6,518 nt of DNA from Oscillospiraceae bacterium (GCA_016296485.1 JAEDJF010000083.1:1-6518); one strand, 5' to 3'; shown: positions 1-5,955, counted from the first letter of the stretch. Notes: a model not told the origin generated them from the sequence alone. Numbers and translations: made by a program.

Positions 1-8
1 CCGCGTAA

Positions 9-85
9 TGGTGGAGACATGCGGACTCGAACCGCAGACCTCCTGCGTGTGAAGCAGGCGCTCTAACCAGCTGAGCTATGCCTCC
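9..85 (-). tRNA. tRNA-Val (anticodon CAC)
   Basis: Read on the minus strand, the 77 nt fold into a full cloverleaf. The acceptor stem is GGAGGCA with TGTCTCC (one G-U pair), the D stem GCTC/GAGC, the anticodon stem CCTGC/GCAGG around the loop TTCACAC, and the T stem TGCGG/CCGCA around TTCGAGT. Discriminator A and an encoded CCA follow. The anticodon in the middle of the loop is CAC, which reads the valine codon GUG. The short variable region (AGGTC) fits a class I tRNA. Only 8 nt lie beyond its 3' end in the window, so whether it belongs to a tRNA cluster cannot be seen. Confidence 0.96.
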
Positions 86-102
86 GTTAAATTTGCTTTA
101 AT

Positions 103-131
103 ATTATAGCACTTTCAGCGGTCGCTGTCCA
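103..131 (-). promoter_or_regulatory. Sigma-A promoter of the tRNA-Val gene
   Basis: On the minus strand there is TGGACA (131-126), a 17-bp spacer and a perfect TATAAT (108-103). TG sits two bases before the -10 hexamer, making it an extended -10. Transcription would start near position 96, leaving a leader of roughly ten bases before the mature tRNA 5' end, which is normal for a tRNA gene. Confidence 0.85.
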
Positions 132-181
132 TAGAATAAACAAAAAATTTATAATTCGTTAACCAAAAGAATATACGGTAA

Positions 182-199
182 TGATAAAATTGATATAGT
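182..199 (+). promoter_or_regulatory. Possible extended -10 promoter for the membrane zinc-ribbon/lipid kinase pair
   Basis: Two extended -10 style elements follow each other: TGATAAAAT (182-190) and TGATATAGT (191-199). Neither has a recognisable TTGACA-like hexamer 16-18 bp upstream, so this is a weak call. It rests on position, 24-33 bp before the start codon at 224, and on the TGn extension. The rest of the 86-223 gap is AT-rich and otherwise holds only the divergent tRNA promoter. Confidence 0.35.
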
Positions 200-223
200 A
201 ATTTATGAAAGAGGATTCGCCTT

Positions 224-622
224 ATGATTATGCAAAAATTAAGACAGTTTATGTATGGACGCTACGGCACCGACCAGCTCGCCATGGGGCTTTTGATAGC
301 GGGACTTCTTTGCGGAATTATTTCGATGTTTACCGGTTCCGTCATTCTTTACTATCTCTCCTTTGTTTTCTACGCCTTTGAGATATACCGTATGCTGTCG
401 AAAAACATCGAAAAGCGCCGCAGCGAAAATATGAAATTTATGCAGCTCATTTGGAAAGTGAAAAATTTCTTTACAGGTCTTAAAGCGAAGGCGGAGCTTC
501 GGAAAAAGTATAAATATTTCAAATGCCCCGCCTGTGGACAAAAGATAAGGATTCCGCGCGGGCGCGGCAAGGTCGAGGTGCGCTGCCCGAAATGCAGCCA
601 CAGCTTTATTAAAAAGGTCTGA
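224..622 (+). CDS. Small membrane protein with C-terminal zinc ribbon, function unknown
   Basis: This 132-residue protein is one I do not recognise as a named family. Two hydrophobic stretches at about residues 19-37 and 38-56 look like a membrane hairpin. A basic, charged stretch follows (about 57-100, rich in K, R and E). The tail is a zinc ribbon with the pairs C101-x2-C104 and C121-x2-C124, of the CPxCG/CPKC type seen in rubredoxin-like knuckles and MJ0042-like zinc ribbons. The basic linker suggests that the ribbon is cytoplasmic. The ATG at 224 is preceded by AAAGAGG at 208-214 with 9 nt spacing; an ATG two codons later is less well spaced. The stop is 24 nt before the lipid kinase start on the same strand with no terminator between, so the two are probably co-transcribed. 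The reading frame and motifs are clear; the role (protein, nucleic-acid or purely structural zinc binding) is open. Confidence 0.85.
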   Translation: MIMQKLRQFMYGRYGTDQLAMGLLIAGLLCGIISMFTGSVILYYLSFVFYAFEIYRMLSKNIEKRRSENMKFMQLIWKVKNFFTGLKAKAELRKKYKYFKCPACGQKIRIPRGRGKVEVRCPKCSHSFIKKV

Positions 623-634
623 GGACCGGGCTTT

Positions 635-640
635 GAGGTG
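635..640 (+). promoter_or_regulatory. Ribosome binding site that selects the TTG start of the lipid kinase
   Basis: GAGGTG at 635-640 is 6 nt before TTG at 647. The only upstream in-frame candidate, GTG at 638, lies inside this Shine-Dalgarno sequence, and its own best SD (GAGG at 621-624) is 13 nt away. The TTG is therefore the better start. Confidence 0.65.
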
Positions 641-646
641 AATGTT

Positions 647-1531
647 TTGAACAAGAAGCTTTTACTGATAATTAATCCCGTTTCGGGACTTCGGATAGGA
701 ACTCTCTATATTTCAAAAATATCTTCTATTCTTACAGCCGGGGGCTACGATGTCTTCACAATGCTCACCGCGAAGCGGGGCGACGCCGAGGAGTGGACCA
801 AGACCTACGGCGAGAGCGCCGACGTGATAGTTGCCTGCGGCGGCGACGGAACTTTTAACGAGGTGGTCTCGGGCAATATCCACGGTCCCAATAAACCCCT
901 CGGCTATATCCCCTGCGGGAGCACCAACGATTTTGCCACGAGCATCGGTCTTTCGTCTGATATTGCGACGGCGGCTAAAAATATTGCCGAAGGAACCGAG
1001 CACAGCTTCGACGCCGGCTCCTTCGACGGAAGAAACTTCACCTACGTCGCCTCCTTCGGCGCCTTTACCAAGGCAAGCTACAACACCCCCCAGAGGACGA
1101 AAAATATCCTCGGGCACCTAGCCTATATTTTCGAGGGCGGAATGGAGATTAAAAACCTTAAGCCCGAGCATATCGCCATAGAGTCGGACGGCGTTTTGCA
1201 CGAGGGAGACTACCTTTTCGGGGCAATAAGCAACTCCACCTCCCTCGGCGGAATCCTCTCCATTTCTCCGGAAATGGTGGATATGAACGACGGAAAATTC
1301 GAGTGTATGCTCATTAAAAATCCGGAAAGCGCCCTTCAGCTTTCAAAAATTCTTCACGCCATAACGACGAAACAGTTTGAAACCTGTGAAATGATTGAGT
1401 TCTTCTCCGCAGAGAAGCTGATCGTTAAGTGCGGACCGAAAAACGGCTGGAGCCTTGACGGCGAGTTTGAGCAGGGAAGAGACGGCGCAGAAGTCGAAAA
1501 CCTGAACTCGGCGATAAAACTGATATTTTAA
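647..1531 (+). CDS. Diacylglycerol kinase family lipid kinase (DgkB/YegS-like)
   Basis: This 294-residue soluble or membrane-associated enzyme should transfer phosphate from ATP to a lipid hydroxyl. Diacylglycerol is the usual substrate of Gram-positive DgkB, which recycles it during lipoteichoic acid synthesis. Visible signatures are an N-terminal strand ending in N10-PVSG, the catalytic-domain nucleotide motif GGDGT (65-69) followed by NEVV, and GSTNDF (91-96). Further along are the C-terminal domain features D215-G-K and the D271-G-E motif near the end, which in this family supplies a catalytic/metal-linked acid. Length matches the roughly 300 residues usual for the family. I start it at TTG 647, giving the typical MNKKLLLIINP opening; GTG at 638 would add three residues. 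It lies second in a two-gene unit and ends on a strong terminator. The lipid kinase family is certain; the precise substrate (diacylglycerol, sphingoid or other) cannot be read from sequence. Confidence 0.93.
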   Translation: MNKKLLLIINPVSGLRIGTLYISKISSILTAGGYDVFTMLTAKRGDAEEWTKTYGESADVIVACGGDGTFNEVVSGNIHGPNKPLGYIPCGSTNDFATSIGLSSDIATAAKNIAEGTEHSFDAGSFDGRNFTYVASFGAFTKASYNTPQRTKNILGHLAYIFEGGMEIKNLKPEHIAIESDGVLHEGDYLFGAISNSTSLGGILSISPEMVDMNDGKFECMLIKNPESALQLSKILHAITTKQFETCEMIEFFSAEKLIVKCGPKNGWSLDGEFEQGRDGAEVENLNSAIKLIF

Positions 1532-1559
1532 AAAAGCTCCCCCAATGGGGAGCTTTTTT
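1530..1559 (+). terminator. Intrinsic terminator after the lipid kinase gene
   Basis: GCTCCCC (1536-1542) and GGGGAGC (1547-1553) form a perfect 7-bp stem with a CAAT loop, followed by six T (1554-1559). A matching run of A precedes the stem and begins inside the kinase stop codon, so the stem can extend with A-U pairs and the element could also act on the other strand. Confidence 0.93.
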
Positions 1560-1570
1560 CGTATAAATCC

Positions 1571-1599
1571 TTGAAAAAATCCCCGTTTTGTGTTAAAAC
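1571..1599 (+). promoter_or_regulatory. Probable promoter of the MerR-family regulator
   Basis: TTGAAA (1571-1576), a 17-bp spacer and TAAAAC (1594-1599), with TGT just before the -10 hexamer. A start near 1606 would give a leader of about 48 nt that contains the operator-like dyad at 1619-1635. The -10 hexamer is off consensus in its last base. Confidence 0.5.
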
Positions 1600-1618
1600 A
1601 TAAACAAAGGTGAAAAGT

Positions 1619-1635
1619 CTCAACCGGGTTTAGAG
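1619..1635. promoter_or_regulatory. Operator-like dyad in the regulator's leader
   Basis: CTCAACCGGGTTTAGAG contains a perfect AACC-G-GGTT core with imperfect CTC/GAG flanks. It matches 13 of 17 positions of the dyad in the oxidoreductase promoter (2537-2553). It has no -35/-10 pair in MerR geometry around it and lies downstream of the predicted start of transcription. If it is a real site it would act as an autorepression block rather than as an activation site. Confidence 0.4.
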
Positions 1636-1653
1636 TTTTAAGGAGGACTTGAT

Positions 1654-2493
1654 ATGAGAAAAGAGCTTTTGACCATCGGGGAAATGGCTAAGATAAACAA
1701 TATTTCGATATCGACCCTGCGGCTTTATGACGAAATAGGTCTTATAAAACCCTGTTTTACCGATAATGAAACCCGCTACCGCTACTACAGCATCCGCCAA
1801 AACGCCCGCCTTGATATGATACAGTATATGAAGGAGCTGGGAATGGGACTTAAGGAGATAGGAGAGGTGCTCGAGAGCGGGGACGCGAAGCTAATCGAGT
1901 CAATTCTTATCCGCCGCAAGAAACAGGTAAAGGAACAGATGGCGCAGCTCGACCTCCAGCTTGCGGCCATTTCCCGCACCATCGAAAGCCTTGAGCGCTA
2001 CCGCAAGTCGCCCACCATCGGTACCATCACCATCGAGTATATCCCGCACCGAAAAATCTACTCGATGCCCACCAGCGGCAACATATACGACTATGGAATA
2101 GAGGAGTACGAAAACCAGCTCAAGGAGCTGAAAACCAGCTTAATAAGCCATAATTTGCCCCAGATTTACTATTGCAACGCGGGAACAACCATACCGAAAG
2201 AGGACTTTGAAAAGGGGAATTTTGTGTCCGGGGAGATATTCGTCCTCGTTGACGAAAACTTTCCGAAGTCCGATTCAATAAAGAAAATCGAAAGTGGAAT
2301 GTACGTTTGCATCTATCTTGACAGCTTTGACAACGAGATTGAGTACGCCCGGCGCCTTCTCGAATACTGCAGCGAAAAGGGGTACAAAATCGTCGGGGAT
2401 TACATCTGCGAGGTGCTGACGGAGTTCAACGTCTTTGACAGCGAGACCCGTGGAATGTTCCTTCGGCTCCAGGTTCCGGTGGCGTTCAGATAA
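1654..2493 (+). CDS. MerR-family transcriptional regulator with GyrI-like ligand domain (BmrR-type)
   Basis: This is a 279-residue DNA-binding activator. Residues 6-33 form the MerR winged helix-turn-helix (LTIGEMAKINNISISTLR, then YDEIGLIKP), followed by the wing with RYRYYS (41-46). About 82-118 is a charged helix, the dimerising coiled coil. From about 124 to the end is a GyrI-like effector domain, the type that binds bulky, often cationic or hydrophobic ligands in BmrR. Length is almost that of BmrR (278), and a glutamate in the GDYICEVL segment (E253) lies where BmrR, by motif comparison from memory, has its ligand-contacting glutamate. The ATG at 1654 has a textbook AGGAGG at 1641-1646. 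The gene directly downstream has a promoter with MerR geometry, so activation of that gene is the natural inference. The cysteines are scattered, without the metal-binding loop of CueR or ZntR, so a metal sensor is unlikely. The inducer is unknown. Confidence 0.93.
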   Translation: MRKELLTIGEMAKINNISISTLRLYDEIGLIKPCFTDNETRYRYYSIRQNARLDMIQYMKELGMGLKEIGEVLESGDAKLIESILIRRKKQVKEQMAQLDLQLAAISRTIESLERYRKSPTIGTITIEYIPHRKIYSMPTSGNIYDYGIEEYENQLKELKTSLISHNLPQIYYCNAGTTIPKEDFEKGNFVSGEIFVLVDENFPKSDSIKKIESGMYVCIYLDSFDNEIEYARRLLEYCSEKGYKIVGDYICEVLTEFNVFDSETRGMFLRLQVPVAFR

Positions 2494-2530
2494 ATTTTTA
2501 ACTAAATCCGATAATTTTTTAACAAAACGC

Positions 2531-2561
2531 TTGACTCTCAAGCTGGTTGAGGGAATATAAT
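2531..2561 (+). promoter_or_regulatory. MerR-type promoter with 19-bp spacer and central dyad, driving the oxidoreductase
   Basis: TTGACT (2531-2536) and a perfect TATAAT (2556-2561) are separated by 19 bp instead of 17. The spacer holds CTCAAGCTGGTTGAG (2537-2551), an inverted repeat with perfect CTCAA/TTGAG arms and a matched C/G pair around the central T. Over-long spacers filled by an operator dyad are the mark of promoters that MerR-family activators untwist. The region just upstream (2495-2523) is AT-rich, contains TTTTTAAC twice 21 bp apart, and could serve as an UP element. No intrinsic terminator separates this promoter from the regulator's stop codon, so some read-through is possible. 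Confidence 0.85.
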
Positions 2562-2565
2562 TGAG

Positions 2566-2581
2566 CCAAACAAAAGTTTGG
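2566..2581 (+). other. Small hairpin at the predicted 5' end of the oxidoreductase mRNA
   Basis: CCAAAC (2566-2571) and GTTTGG (2576-2581) pair perfectly around an AAAA loop. With the -10 ending at 2561, transcription should start near 2567-2570, so the hairpin would be at or very near the mRNA 5' end. Its last G is the first base of the Shine-Dalgarno sequence. It may protect the transcript or tune initiation; it is too short for a riboswitch. If transcription starts after 2568 the left arm would be shortened. Confidence 0.4.
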
Positions 2582-2586
2582 GAGGA
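2581..2586 (+). promoter_or_regulatory. Ribosome binding site fixing the ATG start of the oxidoreductase
   Basis: GGAGGA lies 7 nt before ATG at 2594. The open frame continues upstream to a TTG at 2561, but that codon overlaps the -10 hexamer and would lie ahead of the predicted transcript start, so it cannot be the start. Confidence 0.85.
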
Positions 2587-2593
2587 ATTCATC

Positions 2594-3619
2594 ATGGAAA
2601 AAGTAAAAGTAGTACAGTACGGCTGCGGCAAAATGTCCAAATACATTCTCCGCTACCTCTATGAGCACGGCGCACAGATCGTAGGCGCAATCGACACCAA
2701 CCCTGCAATCGTCGGAATGGATATAGGCGACTACGCTGAACTTGGCGTAAAAACCGGCGTCGTCATCAAAAACAACGCAGACGAAGTTCTCGACAGCTGC
2801 GACGCCGACATCGCCGTCGTCACCCTCTTCAGCCTCGTAAGCGACTGCTATGACCACTTTGAGAAATGCCTCAGCAGAGGTATCAACGTAATCACCACCT
2901 GCGAGGAGTCCACCGGAAGCTGGACCACCGATCCCGAAAGAACCAACCGCCTTGACGTCATCGCAAAAGAGAACAACTGCACCTTCGTCGGAAGCGGTAT
3001 GGAGGATATTTTCTGGGTCAATATGGTCGGAATGGTCGCCGGCGGCTGCAACAAAATCCAGAAAATCGAAGGCGCTGTCAGCTACAACGTCGAGGAGTAC
3101 GGACTTGCTCTTGCTAAAGCCCACGGCGTAGGTCTCACCCCCGAGGAGTTCGAGAGAGACATCGCTCATCCGGAAGTTCTTGAGCCCTCCTACGTCTGGA
3201 GCTCCAACGAGTCCCTCGCTTCCAAAATGGGCTGGACCGTAAAATCCAACACCCAGAAATGCGTTCCTTATTTCTACGATAAAGACCTCTATTCCGAGAC
3301 CCTCGGCGAGACCATTCCGAAAGGCAACTGCATCGGCATGGCGGCTGTCGTCACCACCGAGACCTTCCAGGGACCGGTCATCGAGACCCAGTGCATCGGC
3401 AAGGTTTACGGACCCGACGACGGCGATATGTGCGACTGGAAAATCGTCGGCGAGCCCGACGTTGAGTTCCACGTTGTTAAGCCTGCCACCGTTGAGCACA
3501 CCTGCGCAACCATCGTAAACCGCATTCCCGACGTGCTCAACGCTCCTGCCGGCGTTGTAACCGTTGACCAGCTTGACGAAATTATGTACCGCACCTTCCC
3601 GATGGAGAACTACTGCTGA
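2594..3619 (+). CDS. NAD(P)-dependent oxidoreductase, diaminopentanoate-dehydrogenase / DapB-like family
   Basis: This 341-residue cytoplasmic enzyme has an N-terminal Rossmann fold: VKVVQYGCGKMSK carries the dinucleotide loop G10-C-G12-K-M14. The next strand ends in GAID34TNP, where the aspartate suggests NAD preference. The strand AVVTLFS and the helix with INVITTCEES fit the DapB/Gfo-like nucleotide domain; the longer C-terminal half (about 130-341) holds the substrate domain. I recognise it as the roughly 340-residue clostridial group usually annotated as dihydrodipicolinate reductase or 2,4-diaminopentanoate dehydrogenase. True DapB is about 80 residues shorter and this is not expected to replace it in lysine synthesis. 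It has 13 cysteines, unusually many. Codons are strongly biased to C-ending forms (almost all Asn AAC, mostly Ile ATC), unlike the neighbours and typical of high expression. It is a single-gene unit between the MerR-type promoter and its own terminator. The oxidoreductase fold is well supported; the substrate is inference, with an amino-acid-derived imine or ketone most plausible. Confidence 0.85.
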   Translation: MEKVKVVQYGCGKMSKYILRYLYEHGAQIVGAIDTNPAIVGMDIGDYAELGVKTGVVIKNNADEVLDSCDADIAVVTLFSLVSDCYDHFEKCLSRGINVITTCEESTGSWTTDPERTNRLDVIAKENNCTFVGSGMEDIFWVNMVGMVAGGCNKIQKIEGAVSYNVEEYGLALAKAHGVGLTPEEFERDIAHPEVLEPSYVWSSNESLASKMGWTVKSNTQKCVPYFYDKDLYSETLGETIPKGNCIGMAAVVTTETFQGPVIETQCIGKVYGPDDGDMCDWKIVGEPDVEFHVVKPATVEHTCATIVNRIPDVLNAPAGVVTVDQLDEIMYRTFPMENYC

Positions 3620-3630
3620 TTTGAGCATAC

Positions 3631-3666
3631 ATAAAAAAGGCACCGCCGAGGCGGTGCTTTTTTTAT
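3631..3666. terminator. Bidirectional intrinsic terminator between convergent genes
   Basis: GCACCGCC (3640-3647) pairs with GGCGGTGC (3650-3657) around a tight GA turn. ATAAAAAA lies on the left and TTTTTTTAT on the right. Each strand therefore sees a GC stem followed by a U tract. It ends the oxidoreductase gene (stop 3619) and also the converging phospholipase/TAXI operon, whose last stop is at 3676-3678. Confidence 0.93.
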
Positions 3667-3675
3667 GTAAAGATT

Positions 3676-4629
3676 TTATTCCGCGTTAAAAAGGTCGCTG
3701 TAATACTTCGCCGCCGCCGGGTGCATATTTCCGACGCGGGTGGCGGAAGCGGTGTCGGCGTTTATAACCGAGCCGAGCACGTGACCGGAGGCGAGTTCGT
3801 CAAGATTCCCGAAAAGGGAGGAGACGAGCCCGCTGACGCTAGCGGCGGAAAGGTCGCTGCGGCAGATGAGCAGCACGTCGATACAGACCGTGGAAACGGA
3901 ATTTTCGGTGCCGTAGGTTTCGCTGAGAATAATGCCGTCGCTGAAAAAGGGACAGGCGCGCTTGAGCTTCGTCGAGGCGGGAACGGGAAGAAAACGAATC
4001 TCCCTCGTCTCCGCGTATTCATGGATATTGGAGCTTGGCATAGCGGAGACGGCGAAAACCGCGTCCACGGTGCCGGAGGAAAGCCCGGCGGAGGCTTCGG
4101 AGAAGGTCTGGTACTTGACGGTTATCATATCGTAGGTGATGCCGAAGCTCTCAAGAATCTGCCTTGCGGCGGATTCGGTGGCGGTGCCGTGTTTGCCGAC
4201 GGCAACGGTCTTTCCCGCAAGGTCGTTTATGTTTTGAATCTCGCTGTCGGCGTTGACGACAACCTGCACCGCCTCGGTATAGAGGTTGGCAATCACCGAA
4301 AGGCCGCTCTTTTTGTTGTTTTCGTACATCTCTTTGCCGTTGAGAGCGTAATAAAGAATGTCGCTTTGAACAAGGGCGATGCCCGCGTCGCCGCGGGTGA
4401 GCATATCTATGTTGTCGAAAGAACCGGAGGTGGAAATAACGGTGGTTTTGCTGCCGCCGTATTTGTCCCAGATTGCCGCCATGCTTGTGCCAAGGCTGTT
4501 ATAGGTGCCGCCGCTCTTCCCGGTCACGAAAATATATTCGCCGCCGGAGGTGTCGGCGCTGCTGTTTGAGCACGAGCACAAAAGCAAAAGAAGCGAGAGC
4601 AGGAGCGCAGAAAATCTCAGCTTTTTCAT
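3676..4629 (-). CDS. TAXI-family TRAP transporter solute-binding lipoprotein
   Basis: This 317-residue exported protein should bind a small, usually carboxylate-type solute outside the membrane. The N terminus is a lipoprotein signal peptide: MKK, a leucine-rich core, then L17-C-S-C20; C20 is the likeliest lipidated cysteine, with C18 as the alternative. The mature part follows the TAXI pattern: YIFVTGKSGGTYNSLGTSMA near 33-52, SGSFDNIDMLTRGDAGIALVQSD at about 67-89, and VGKHGTATESAARQIL near 143. Further on are GTVDAVFAVSAMPSSNIHE and a HPAAAKYYSDL tail. Length is normal for the family. The ATG overlaps the phospholipase stop as ATGA and has only a weak purine stretch as ribosome site, so translation is probably coupled to the upstream gene. 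TAXI proteins usually work with a fused DctQM-type permease; none is present here, so it is either an orphan serving a permease elsewhere or a binding protein used for sensing. Confidence 0.92.
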   Translation of the reverse strand: MKKLRFSALLLSLLLLLCSCSNSSADTSGGEYIFVTGKSGGTYNSLGTSMAAIWDKYGGSKTTVISTSGSFDNIDMLTRGDAGIALVQSDILYYALNGKEMYENNKKSGLSVIANLYTEAVQVVVNADSEIQNINDLAGKTVAVGKHGTATESAARQILESFGITYDMITVKYQTFSEASAGLSSGTVDAVFAVSAMPSSNIHEYAETREIRFLPVPASTKLKRACPFFSDGIILSETYGTENSVSTVCIDVLLICRSDLSAASVSGLVSSLFGNLDELASGHVLGSVINADTASATRVGNMHPAAAKYYSDLFNAE

Positions 4630-5948
4630 TGTTCTTTCACGCTTTCTTTGAGATAGGCAATATAGACTCCGGCGAAAAATTCCTGGGGCGCGAAGCGGGC
4701 AAGGGTGCGAAATTCGCGCGTCGAGTCGGAATCTGGAGCGGTTTCGGAGAGCCTTGAAGCTATATATGCGGTAACTTCTTTTCGGTCAATGTCCTTGAGC
4801 AGCGCGAGCTTGCGGCTCAATGTTTTTGCTCCGCTGAAAACCTGCTCAACGTGCTCCCGCCCGGGAGCTTCGGCGGGCTCAAACGCTTTGAGCACGGCGC
4901 TTCCGAACTCCCCGTGCTCATAAACCGGCGTGGGGTCAACTCCGAAAATGTCTCCGGCGGTTTCCGCCGCAAGGAGCGGAAGCTCATATTTCATACGCCC
5001 AAAGCGGCGCTTTCTTGCTTCCGCAAGGGATTTGGCGGCGGTGGTTTTGTAGTACGAATCCTTTTCAATGGAGGAGACGCAGCCGCACTCCGCCATTCTT
5101 TCCCCGAGGTATCTTCCGAAAGTATTAACCATAGCTTCGCTCGTTCCGAGCACGAAGGTGAAACAGCTTCCCTCGTATTTTCCGAAGCTCTTCATAGTGT
5201 CGTTGTAGCCGAGAACGATGTTGCGCTTTGAGGTTTCGGGGTCAAAGACCATTGACTGACCGAGGTCGAAGGAGGGCTTTATAACCCGAACGGGAAAATC
5301 CGTTTGATATTTTGCTTCAATCCCGGTGGCTTTGAGCTCAACGCCGATAATCTCCTGGGCGCCCATATCGAGGGCGAGGTTGACGGGAAAATTGTCGCTG
5401 TAACCGCCGTCAACGTATTTCTTTCCGGCTATCTCCTTGGGCTCCATCGAGGGATAGACCGTCGAGGAAGCAAGAAGATATTCGTCGAACATTCCGAAAG
5501 GAACTTCGGAAAGGAGCACAGGGTGCGTCTTAAGGGTGGGGTATTCGGAAGTCATAATTCCGACCTCGACTCCGCCGGAGCGAATATCCTTTTCGTTAAG
5601 AAATTTGCCGATGAGGGCGTGAAGCGGGTAGGGGTTCATTTTGAGCTTCACGGCGTTTTCGCCCACGTCCCCGGCGATATTCTTTAACCCGGCGGCGAGC
5701 CCGTCGGTATCAAAAAGCCGGGAGAGCCGGGTGGGGGAAGTTTCGATTATGTCATTGGTGGTGATGCTCTCCCACATCTCAAGCCCGCCCTCGAAATTTC
5801 CGCTCGCCATAAGCGCGGCGTTGAGAGCTCCGACGGAGGAGCCCGTCACGATTTGATAGTCAATTCCGAGTTCGCGTATTGCGCGCCAAAAGCCCATTTG
5901 ATAAGCGCCTCTTGCGCCGCCTCCGGCGAGAACGATAGCTCGTTTCAT
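4626..5948 (-). CDS. Patatin-like phospholipase (RssA/PNPLA-type serine hydrolase)
   Basis: This 440-residue hydrolase should cleave acyl esters of phospholipids or related lipids with a Ser-Asp dyad. The N terminus MKRAIVLAGGGARGAYQMG carries the oxyanion loop GGGARG (9-14). The nucleophile elbow is G36-S-S38-V-G40, with S38 the catalytic serine, and D180-G-G182 supplies the aspartate in VDGGYSDNFP. After the patatin core (about 1-205) comes an extra C-terminal region of about 235 residues, with the segment NIVLGYNDTMKSFGKYEG and then a charged, probably helical part I cannot assign. There is no signal peptide, so it is cytoplasmic or inner-face. I start at the ATG at 5948 because GGAGG is 7 nt upstream. 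An ATG at 5966 would add six residues but lies ahead of that ribosome site and only a few bases after the predicted transcript start. It leads a two-gene operon whose next gene overlaps its stop by 4 bp. Confidence 0.94.
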   Translation of the reverse strand: MKRAIVLAGGGARGAYQMGFWRAIRELGIDYQIVTGSSVGALNAALMASGNFEGGLEMWESITTNDIIETSPTRLSRLFDTDGLAAGLKNIAGDVGENAVKLKMNPYPLHALIGKFLNEKDIRSGGVEVGIMTSEYPTLKTHPVLLSEVPFGMFDEYLLASSTVYPSMEPKEIAGKKYVDGGYSDNFPVNLALDMGAQEIIGVELKATGIEAKYQTDFPVRVIKPSFDLGQSMVFDPETSKRNIVLGYNDTMKSFGKYEGSCFTFVLGTSEAMVNTFGRYLGERMAECGCVSSIEKDSYYKTTAAKSLAEARKRRFGRMKYELPLLAAETAGDIFGVDPTPVYEHGEFGSAVLKAFEPAEAPGREHVEQVFSGAKTLSRKLALLKDIDRKEVTAYIASRLSETAPDSDSTREFRTLARFAPQEFFAGVYIAYLKESVKEQ

Positions 5949-5955
5949 AGTGCTG

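Noticed and set aside
9..85. tRNA-Val as an attachment site for an integrated element
   Set aside because: No integrase, no repeated 3' tRNA segment and no mobile genes are visible in the window.
1560..1653. Possible riboswitch in the leader of the MerR gene
   Set aside because: The predicted leader is only about 48 nt and shows one short dyad; no known aptamer pattern or terminator/antiterminator pair is visible.
2519..3643. 374-codon open frame antisense to the oxidoreductase, longer than the gene itself
   Set aside because: It arises from the C-ending codon bias of the sense gene, has no ribosome site or family signature, and runs across the MerR-type promoter boundary region and terminator. 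The sense frame has a clear Rossmann fold.
3721..4569. 282-codon plus-strand open frame antisense to the TAXI gene
   Set aside because: Glycine- and alanine-rich low-complexity translation without motifs or a ribosome site; the minus-strand frame has a lipoprotein signal and full TAXI pattern.
4851..5231. Plus-strand open frames within the phospholipase gene (also around 5304-5687)
   Set aside because: No ribosome sites or recognisable domains; they are shadows of a well-supported patatin gene.
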